Of a DNA stretch of 64,000 nt, positions 55,412 to 62,032 are shown one piece after another. The position numbers were made by a program, and so were the translations under genes. The DNA lies in NCBI RefSeq assembly GCF_014534745.1, contig NZ_JACVVP010000012.1, forward strand, positions 62,001 through 126,000. The letters are read 5' to 3'. Each line of letters starts with the position of its first letter. Position 1 is the first letter of the stretch. The notes beneath the pieces are model-generated. The model had not been told where the DNA came from. It did not search any database and saw only the letters and a program-made list of their open reading frames with translations. The stretch is from Flammeovirga sp. EKP202. GTDB taxonomy: Bacteria > Bacteroidota > Bacteroidia > Cytophagales > Flammeovirgaceae.

Positions 55412-57490
55412 TTATCGATCAATCGCCACCATCTGCTCAGGAGCTACAATAGCAAAGATTGTTGCATATTCAAATGCTACTTCCTTAAAACGTTGGAAAC
55501 GGCCTGAAGCACCGCTATGTCCTGCCTCCATATTTGTTTTAAGCATAATGTAATTGTCACTTGTACTTTCTTCACGAAGTTTCGCTACCCATTTCGTAGG
55601 TTCCCAATATTGCACTTGAGAATCATGCAAGCCAGAAGTAACCAACATGTGTGGATAACCTTTTTTCTCTACTTGATCATAAGGAGAGTAAGAAAGCATA
55701 TAATCGTAATATTTTTTCTCATTAGGATTTCCCCATTCATCATATTCACCTGTGGTCAATGGAATAGACTCATCCAACATCGTTGTCACTACATCTACAA
55801 ACGGTACGTCTGAGATGACGAATTTGTAAAGATCAGGACGAGCATTAACAACAGCACCCATCAATAATCCACCGGCAGAACCACCGTTGATCACAAACTT
55901 TTCTGCAGATGTATATTTTTCTTCAATCAAGAATTCTGAACAAGCGATGAAATCGTTAAATGTGTTTTTCTTTTTCAACATTTTACCGTCTTCATACCAA
56001 GCTCTTCCTAAATCTTCTCCTCCTCTTATATGAGCAATTGCGAAAGCGAAACCTCTTTCCATCAAACTGATTCTTGATGGTGAAAAAGCAACATCATAAG
56101 AAATGCCATAAGATCCATAACCGGTCATGTACAGTGGGTTTTGGCCATTCAACTCAAAACCTTTTTTATACACTACAGAGATAGGCACTTTTACACCATC
56201 TTTTGCAGTAGCATACAAACGCTTTGCTTCGTAATCTTGTGGATCAAATTTGCCTAAAACCTTTTGTTGCTTTAATAAAACTCTTGATCTGTCCACCATA
56301 TTATAGTCGTATTCTGAATAAGGTGTAGTCAAAGAATTATAGCCGAAACGTAAGATATCTGTGTTGAAATCAGGGTTGGCTCCAGACCATGCACTATACG
56401 TTTCTTCGCCGAAATCTAAATAGTGCTCTGATCCATCTTCCCACTTAATGATACGGATATGTACTAATCCATCTCTTCTTTCCTCAATTACATAAAAGTT
56501 CTTGAAGATATCCAAGCCTTCAAGAAGGGTGTCTGTTCTGTGAGCAATTACTTCTTCCCAATTGTTTTTATCAGTAGTATCCACATCTTCTGCCACTTTC
56601 ATCAATCGGAAGTTTTTGGCCTCCCAGTTCGTCACGATATAAAAATGACCATTGAAATGAGATACGCTGTATTCGTGTTCTCTTTCTCTTGGAATAAAAG
56701 GTTTAAATTCTCCAAATGGGTCGTCTGCCTTTAAAATTCTTGTTTCAGTCGTTAGTGTTGAACCCGATTCAATGGCTAAATATTCTCTTGATTTTGTTCT
56801 TCTAACTCCAATCCAGAATGTATCATCTTTCTCTTCATAAACCACTACGTCTTCTGACTGAGGAGTACCTAAAGTGTGTCTCCATACTTTATCAGGACGT
56901 AATGTTTCTTTGTCTTGAGTCGTGTAGAAAACTGTTTTTCCATCAGCGGCCCAAACAGCATCACCTGTTGTTTCTTCTAAAACATCTTCTAGATTTTCAC
57001 CTGTAGAAAGGTCTTTGAAACGAATCGTATATATTCTTCTTCCAACAATATCTTCTGCGTAGGCCACTTTATTTTGATCCTCACCTACAGTCATCCCTCC
57101 TATCTTATAATAAGATTGATCTTTTGCTTCAATATTAGCATCAATTAGAATTTCCTCTTCGGCTTCCAACGTCCCTTTTTTACGACAGTAAATCGGGTAC
57201 TCCCCTCCTTCCACATAGCGTACATAATAATAGTAATCTCTTGCTTTATAAGGTACAGATTCATCTTTCTCTTGAATACGTCCTTTTAGCTCTTCGAACA
57301 AATCTTTCTCGAATTGCTTGTGTTCAAACATTACATCATCAATGTATTTATTTTCGGCATTGAGATAATCAATTACTTCTTGATTTTCTCTATCTCGCAT
57401 CCAATAATAAGGGTCAACTCTTTGGTCACCATGCTTCTCTAATGTCTTAGGCTCCTTGCGAGCTATAGGGGGTTGGATATTTTTATTCAT
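55412..57490 (-). CDS. ptrB: Oligopeptidase B / prolyl oligopeptidase family serine peptidase
   Basis: S9A serine peptidase that cleaves short peptides, after Arg/Lys if it is a true oligopeptidase B; no signal peptide, so cytoplasmic. N-terminal propeller from VDPYYWMRDRENQEVIDYL (about 26-44); C-terminal alpha/beta-hydrolase domain: GYGSYGISYDVAFSPSRISL, AHIRGGEDLGRAWYEDGK, INGGSAGGLLMGAVVNARPD with nucleophilic Ser (about residue 535-545) and MEAGHSGASGRF with the His near the C-terminus. At 692 residues it equals E. coli PtrB (686). It is divergent from the next gene. Confidence 0.92.
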   Translation of the reverse strand: MNKNIQPPIARKEPKTLEKHGDQRVDPYYWMRDRENQEVIDYLNAENKYIDDVMFEHKQFEKDLFEELKGRIQEKDESVPYKARDYYYYVRYVEGGEYPIYCRKKGTLEAEEEILIDANIEAKDQSYYKIGGMTVGEDQNKVAYAEDIVGRRIYTIRFKDLSTGENLEDVLEETTGDAVWAADGKTVFYTTQDKETLRPDKVWRHTLGTPQSEDVVVYEEKDDTFWIGVRRTKSREYLAIESGSTLTTETRILKADDPFGEFKPFIPREREHEYSVSHFNGHFYIVTNWEAKNFRLMKVAEDVDTTDKNNWEEVIAHRTDTLLEGLDIFKNFYVIEERRDGLVHIRIIKWEDGSEHYLDFGEETYSAWSGANPDFNTDILRFGYNSLTTPYSEYDYNMVDRSRVLLKQQKVLGKFDPQDYEAKRLYATAKDGVKVPISVVYKKGFELNGQNPLYMTGYGSYGISYDVAFSPSRISLMERGFAFAIAHIRGGEDLGRAWYEDGKMLKKKNTFNDFIACSEFLIEEKYTSAEKFVINGGSAGGLLMGAVVNARPDLYKFVISDVPFVDVVTTMLDESIPLTTGEYDEWGNPNEKKYYDYMLSYSPYDQVEKKGYPHMLVTSGLHDSQVQYWEPTKWVAKLREESTSDNYIMLKTNMEAGHSGASGRFQRFKEVAFEYATIFAIVAPEQMVAIDR

Positions 57491-57764
57491 ATTTATGTCT
57501 TTATCCTACAAAAATAATCAGATCTTAAAATAAGTAGGTCATTCGTGTAACCTTTTATGTTGTAAAACCTAAGTTTATTGAAAATGAACACTTTAGCTGT
57601 TCAAACAGTGTATTTACTGTTCGTTTTCGAACGTGATTTTAAATTAAAAAGTGACAATTACCAACATATTTAACTGACTTTCAGTTGCTTATATTTTTAT
57701 GGCACAGATATAGAATAATTGTTAGTGTGTCAAATTAATTTCAAAAACATAATTCATAAACATC
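57491..57764. other. Divergent intergenic region with small palindromes
   Basis: It contains CTGTT-CA-AACAG (57597-57608) and GTTCG-TTTT-CGAAC (57619-57632) close together, and GAACACT near 57586 that can pair in part with them. These may be operator sites for the divergent pair. No coding frame. Confidence 0.4.
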
Positions 57765-58172
57765 ATGAAAACTATTTTCTTAACGCTTACAGTATTAATC
57801 TCAAGTTTTGTTTCAGTATTTGCAAATACATCAGATTTAGAAGCACCAAACGATGAAAAAAGTGCAATGCTTATAAAGAAGGTTCAAAAAGCAGATAAAA
57901 ATGATTGGGTTACTTTAAAAGATGCAGCTTTATTTACAATCAACTGGAATGGTGATTTAGAAATGGCCAAACAATGGATTGATAAAGCAATCACAATAGA
58001 TAAAAATGCTTTAACATTAGAAGTTTTAGGAGATTATTATGTTAGAACTCGCAATGTTGAAAAAGCAACTGAAACTTATTTTAAAGCTCTTGAAGAAGGA
58101 GTTACAAATTTAGGTAAAGAAGACATGGAACGTATACAACGTAAAGTATTAGTTTACGCTCGAATGAAATAA
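57765..58172 (+). CDS. Small exported TPR-like protein
   Basis: Not recognised as a named family. The signal peptide (MKTIFLTLTVLISSFVSVFA) is followed by a linker and TPR-like helices: GDLEMAKQWIDKAITIDKNA (about 66-85) and LGDYYVRTRNVEKATETYFK (about 92-111) follow the 34-residue W-LG-Y-A-P pattern. Length 135 (about 115 mature). Periplasmic scaffolding or binding is likely; no enzyme motif. A terminator follows and its divergent partner is ptrB. Confidence 0.7.
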   Translation: MKTIFLTLTVLISSFVSVFANTSDLEAPNDEKSAMLIKKVQKADKNDWVTLKDAALFTINWNGDLEMAKQWIDKAITIDKNALTLEVLGDYYVRTRNVEKATETYFKALEEGVTNLGKEDMERIQRKVLVYARMK

Positions 58173-58225
58173 AAAAGATTTGGAATATCCGTATTCCGAT
58201 GACTATCATATATTCATAACACTCA

Positions 58226-58268
58226 TGAAGCCAAGGGGTTTGTTTGCCTCTTGGCTTTTTCTTTTTTA
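58226..58268 (+). terminator. Terminator of the 57765 gene
   Basis: AGCCAAGGGG (58229-58238) pairs with CCTCTTGGCT (58247-58256) with one G-T pair, followed by five T and more T-rich sequence. Confidence 0.88.
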
Positions 58269-58320
58269 TATTGATTGATAAGTACAGTGTAAACTAAATT
58301 TTCGAATATTTATGGTATCT

Positions 58321-58384
58321 AGAAATCAGGAGATTTCTGTTGATCTGTAGGGCACGAATGACGCTATCGCTTAACATTCGCGCC
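58321..58384 (-). repeat. REP-like composite, third copy, diverged
   Basis: On the minus strand: GGCGCGAATG / CATTCGTGCC main stem (58351-58384 as located on +) with the same TTAAGCGATAGCG-type loop as the left copy near 54621; then AGAAATC / GATTTCT small hairpin (58321-58338). Sequence has drifted but the two-hairpin plan is kept. Confidence 0.7.
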
Positions 58385-58564
58385 AGTGGACTTTCTACCC
58401 AATTCGTTTGGTACTGCTTTCCTTGGCCTTGAATTTTTTGCTTCGTTTTTGTTTCAAGACAAAAATGAAGAAGAAGGAAGCTTGAAAGTAGACCCTATAA
58501 ATGCTTGTAGAAAGGTTAATGATAATTTCGTTTACGATGTAAGAAGTACTAAGACAAAATAAAT

Positions 58565-58589
58565 AAGCATTAACGATGATGCTTTTTTT
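58565..58589 (+). terminator. Possible terminator of an unknown short transcript
   Basis: AAGCAT (58565-58570) / ATGCTT (58579-58584) with an 8-base loop and seven T. No complete gene directly upstream; the 57765 gene has its own terminator further left. Confidence 0.45.
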
Positions 58590-58649
58590 AGCTTAGTTCT
58601 TAGAAAAAAGTAAACTCAAATTATAACGATTCAAGCTAACGATTCTCTC

Positions 58650-59942
58650 ATGAAAGAAGACTTTCTTTACTTCATCTGGAAATTCCAATATTTCAAGTCT
58701 ATTCAGTTACGTACTGATCAAAATGAAAACCTTGAAATCATCTCTACGGGGTTACAAAACCATGATGCCGGCCCTGACTTTTTAAATGCCCATTTACGCA
58801 TCAATGGTATAGAATGGCATGGCAATATTGAGATCCATGTAAAAGCTTCTGATTGGAAAAAGCATCAACATTCTCAAAATCGTGCTTATGATAATGTAGT
58901 CCTTCATGTTGTTTGGGAAAATGATTTTAATGTTTTCCGAAAAGATCACTCCTTGATACCAACGTTAAGCATTAAAAATTGTGTTGACCCAAAAATACAA
59001 GAAGGTTATGCTTCTTTTCGTCTCAATGATGATGTCATTGCATGTGGTCAACAATTGGAAAATGTTTCTCGTCTTCACAAACTTGCGATGTTGGATCGTG
59101 TTTTTTTAGAGAGAATCGAAAGAAAAGCAGGGAAAATACTTCAACAACTCCAGCTTTCAAATAGAGATTGGGAAGAATGTACCTACAGAACTTTGGCAGA
59201 ATATTTCGGTTTCAAGGTAAATAATGATGCCTTTCAACGCTTGTCTTCGATTGTTCCTATCCGTTTATTAAAACTTCATGCGTATCAACCCATTCAAGTG
59301 GAAGCGTTTCTTTTTGGTAGTGCTGGCTTTTTATCTGATGAGGCTAATTCACCATATATGAAAAAACTTCATCGGGAATATAAGTTTCTGAGTCACAAGT
59401 ATGCCATTAAGGAAAAGGAAATGTCTTTACATGAATGGAAATTTTTAAGATTACGTCCTGCTAATTTTCCAACTATCCGTATTGCTCAACTTTCTAGTAT
59501 TATCATCAATATTCCGCATTTGTGTTCTGCATTTCTACATATTTCTTCCTTAGAAAGCTTTATCCGATTCATGCAGCATCCCACCTCAGAGTACTGGCAC
59601 TCTCACTATCATTTTGGTAAAACTTCTCAAAAACCAATTAGTGCATTTATTGGCAAGTCTGCACTACAATCTTTATTGGTCAATGTCGTCGTTCCCTTAC
59701 AATTTGCCTACGGAACAGATAGAAATGAAAGTCGATATAAAGAAAAAGCAATTCAACTCTTAGAAGCTATTCCCCCAGAAAACAATAAGTTCACGAAACT
59801 ATGGAAAGGGTATTCCATTAAAAATAACTCCTCTTTAGATTCTCAAGGATTGATTGAGTTGTATACTCAGTATTGTCAAAAAAACAGGTGCTTAGAATGC
59901 AGCTTAGGCGTTCAGGTTTTGAACAGTAAAAATAAGCATTAA
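58650..59942 (+). CDS. DUF2851 family protein
   Basis: Uncharacterised Bacteroidota family. EDFLYFIWKFQYF is the usual start; LQNHDAGPDFLNAHLRINGI and EWHGNIEIHVKASDWKKHQH (about 35-78, given in parts) with a GPDF block and a GNIEIH strand resemble the acidic strand pattern of a PD-(D/E)xK nuclease core, but this is an inference. YDNVVLHVVWEND follows, and the C-terminal end has CQKNRCLECSLG, a Cys-rich segment. Length 430, normal for the family. The arsR gene follows 82 bases later on the same strand. Confidence 0.85.
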   Translation: MKEDFLYFIWKFQYFKSIQLRTDQNENLEIISTGLQNHDAGPDFLNAHLRINGIEWHGNIEIHVKASDWKKHQHSQNRAYDNVVLHVVWENDFNVFRKDHSLIPTLSIKNCVDPKIQEGYASFRLNDDVIACGQQLENVSRLHKLAMLDRVFLERIERKAGKILQQLQLSNRDWEECTYRTLAEYFGFKVNNDAFQRLSSIVPIRLLKLHAYQPIQVEAFLFGSAGFLSDEANSPYMKKLHREYKFLSHKYAIKEKEMSLHEWKFLRLRPANFPTIRIAQLSSIIINIPHLCSAFLHISSLESFIRFMQHPTSEYWHSHYHFGKTSQKPISAFIGKSALQSLLVNVVVPLQFAYGTDRNESRYKEKAIQLLEAIPPENNKFTKLWKGYSIKNNSSLDSQGLIELYTQYCQKNRCLECSLGVQVLNSKNKH

Positions 59943-59950
59943 CACTTCGA

Positions 59951-59964
59951 TACATGAACATGTA
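59951..59964 (+). promoter_or_regulatory. Candidate ArsR operator
   Basis: TACATGAACATGTA is a perfect palindrome (TACATG-AA-CATGTA) that lies 12 bases upstream of the -7 element of the arsR gene, where a winged-helix dimer could block RNA polymerase. Confidence 0.55.
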
Positions 59965-59976
59965 ATCATAAGTGCG

Positions 59977-59984
59977 TATATTTG
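59977..59984 (+). promoter_or_regulatory. -7 element TATATTTG of the arsR gene
   Basis: TATATTTG matches the consensus, 40 bases before ATG 60025. Confidence 0.65.
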
Positions 59985-60024
59985 TTTTTTCCATCATCCA
60001 AGTATTTACTTAATCGAATATATT

Positions 60025-60315
60025 ATGGAACACGATAAGATAGAAAAAGCTGCTTTTATATTAAAAACTATTGCACACCCTGTAAGGCTTAGAATCTTAG
60101 AATTATTAGATTGTACGAATCGTTTATCAGTAAGTGAGATCTGTGCTAAATTAAATTGTGAGCAATCTTTAACCTCTCATCATTTATCAAATATGAAGTT
60201 GAAAGGCATTTTGTCTTCACAAAGAGAAGGGAAAAATATTTATTATTCTTTGAAAGAGAAGTCGGTTGTCAACATTATTTCATGCTTGGAAGATTGCGAC
60301 TGTAATATGGGCTAA
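60025..60315 (+). CDS. ArsR-family winged-helix regulator
   Basis: Small dimeric repressor. The core is AFILKTIAHPVRLRILELLD (about 9-28), SVSEICAKLNCEQSLTSHHL (recognition helix), MKLKGILSSQREGKNIYYSL (wing). Cysteines at VSEICAKLNC and at the C-terminus (CLEDCDCN) suggest metal or redox sensing, although the classic CVC box of ArsR/SmtB is not present. Length 96. A palindrome between -33 and -7 is a good operator candidate, so it probably regulates itself. Its stop overlaps the end of the convergent gene by 4 bases. Confidence 0.88.
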   Translation: MEHDKIEKAAFILKTIAHPVRLRILELLDCTNRLSVSEICAKLNCEQSLTSHHLSNMKLKGILSSQREGKNIYYSLKEKSVVNIISCLEDCDCNMG

Positions 60316-61805
60316 AGATCTACTAAATAATAAAGGTAGAATCCTCCTCCACGTCCATGTCTGTTGAATGAGTATTCAAGCTTTAAGACTGAACTATAAA
60401 AAGTAACGAAGTCCATTCCAAGACCATACCCAATTAAAGGTGTATTGGTTAAACTTTCGTTTGATGGATCTACTCCTGGATAATAAACATACCCTGCATC
60501 AATATATGCCTTAAAGAGAATATCAATTGGAATTCTTTTGGCATGCTTTGATTTTATGATGTTCTGAAAATTAAGTGCAGTAGATAAGGCTCTAAACTTT
60601 AAATCATTTTTAATAATTGCAGTGTTTTGCCCATCAATCACATAATTATCGTATCCCCTTATAAATAAGTTTTTGTAACCAATGGCCCTCATTTCATTGT
60701 AAGGTAGTTTCTCAGGGAATCCTAATTTACCCGCAAAACCAATAGAGTAATAGAACCTTTTTACTTTGTCGAGAGGCATAAATTTATAAGCCGACCATTC
60801 CATAATGACTGCGTTAAGGTCATCAAAGACTCCTAATCCCAACTTCTCTATACCGAGCTTCAAGTAATAGCCATTCAATGGATAACTTGTAATATCTCTT
60901 TTATCTCTAGTGTAAGTATACCCCAATGTAAAGTACCTCAACTTTGTTCTTCCCTCAAGGAAAAAGTCTGGATTAAGCATTGCAACGGTATCCGCTACTT
61001 GGTCTTGATCATAGCTCAATGAAAAATTATGATGATCATAAAAACCATATCGCTTTCCAAAGTTGATAATACCATTCCAAGATCTTCTTAAAACTTCAGT
61101 ATCTTTTTCTACTTCCACAAAGATGTTGTCTTCTGTTTTATAAGCCACCGTAGTTTCTTCTTTAAAAGAACCTGCGAAAGACAAGCTTGTCTTTTGTTTT
61201 TTATCAATATAGGGGAAAGAGTAGCCAATACTGAACTGTCTTGAAAAGCCCAACTCAATCAAAATATCCAATGTTTCATTTCGCCCACGCATATTACGTT
61301 GTTTGAAATCCAACCCGTATTGTATCCTTCCTAAGTCTGCCCCTCTATTATTCCACCACTCATTAAAACTTCGATCTGCCAACTCAATAAGAGGCACCGG
61401 CCAAGTGTACCATCGCTCTACCATAATGAATTCAATATTGATAGAATCACTTTCCACTTCGATGACCATGACATCTACAGTTTCAAAAAGTTGAGTATTG
61501 AAAACTTTGTTCCTTTCAGAAGTGATATACTGTTTAATATTTTTTTTAGGAATAAGTCCACCTTCTTTGATATCAAGCTCCCTATTGATAATCTGAGGTT
61601 TGGTTTTATTTAGCCCTACAAAATTAATTTTATTGATATGTACATATCCAACCGTATCTACATCAAATTGGTCTAAACCCGTGAGTAGCAAGTCATTTTG
61701 TGCACATACAGGTTGAGTTAATGATAGCAAAAAAGTCAAAAAAATCACCTTAATGGACAGTGCAATAATGGGAGTTCTATATATATTTGTTTCTAATTTA
61801 TTCAC
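60312..61805 (-). CDS. POTRA-D15-type outer-membrane protein
   Basis: BamA/TamA-like outer-membrane protein. A long signal region (about 1-37, ending VCAQ) is followed by one POTRA-like domain (VHINKINFVGLNKTKPQIIN, about 52-71, and KVFNTQLFETVDVMVIEVES) and a D15 barrel (about 180-497: GYTYTRDKRDITSYPLNGYY, GYKNLFIRGYDNYVIDGQN, final YYLVDL). At 497 residues it is much shorter than BamA, so it has one POTRA. Substrate for insertion or export is unknown. The last four bases overlap those of arsR. Confidence 0.82.
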   Translation of the reverse strand: MNKLETNIYRTPIIALSIKVIFLTFLLSLTQPVCAQNDLLLTGLDQFDVDTVGYVHINKINFVGLNKTKPQIINRELDIKEGGLIPKKNIKQYITSERNKVFNTQLFETVDVMVIEVESDSINIEFIMVERWYTWPVPLIELADRSFNEWWNNRGADLGRIQYGLDFKQRNMRGRNETLDILIELGFSRQFSIGYSFPYIDKKQKTSLSFAGSFKEETTVAYKTEDNIFVEVEKDTEVLRRSWNGIINFGKRYGFYDHHNFSLSYDQDQVADTVAMLNPDFFLEGRTKLRYFTLGYTYTRDKRDITSYPLNGYYLKLGIEKLGLGVFDDLNAVIMEWSAYKFMPLDKVKRFYYSIGFAGKLGFPEKLPYNEMRAIGYKNLFIRGYDNYVIDGQNTAIIKNDLKFRALSTALNFQNIIKSKHAKRIPIDILFKAYIDAGYVYYPGVDPSNESLTNTPLIGYGLGMDFVTFYSSVLKLEYSFNRHGRGGGFYLYYLVDL

Positions 61806-61860
61806 TATGGCTTGCTATAAAAAAATCAAGCATTTATATGTATGTTTAATATTGTCACTC

Positions 61861-61897
61861 TAAAGATAGAAAAAGCACAATTAGTCAATTATATTTG
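61861..61897. promoter_or_regulatory. Divergent promoter elements
   Basis: TATATTTG (61890-61897, +) matches the consensus and could serve the phosphatase gene with a leader of about 130 bases; TATCTTTA on the minus strand (complement of 61861-61868) is a near match for the POTRA gene. Confidence 0.4.
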
Positions 61898-62032
61898 TAT
61901 TAACTTCAGAGTGATTCTAGAAAAATTAAGTTCACTAATATAATATGCTTTTTAGAGGTAGGCACATATTATACCAAGTATTTTAAAATTTAAAAGACAG
62001 TTATTATTAACAAGGCAACAAAAATAAACGAT

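Larger units (their letters stand above)
58173..58649. other. 477-base intergenic region with REP-like element and long imperfect hairpin
   Basis: From left: the terminator at 58226-58268; a REP-like composite at 58321-58384; an imperfect long hairpin at about 58388-58493, with best core CTTCGTTTTTGT (58441-58452) / ACAAAAATGAAG (58459-58470); a short hairpin with T run at 58565-58589. A frame from about 58420 to 58562 can be translated (FASFLFQDKNEEE core) but has no start and appears to be the hairpin read through. Confidence 0.55.
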
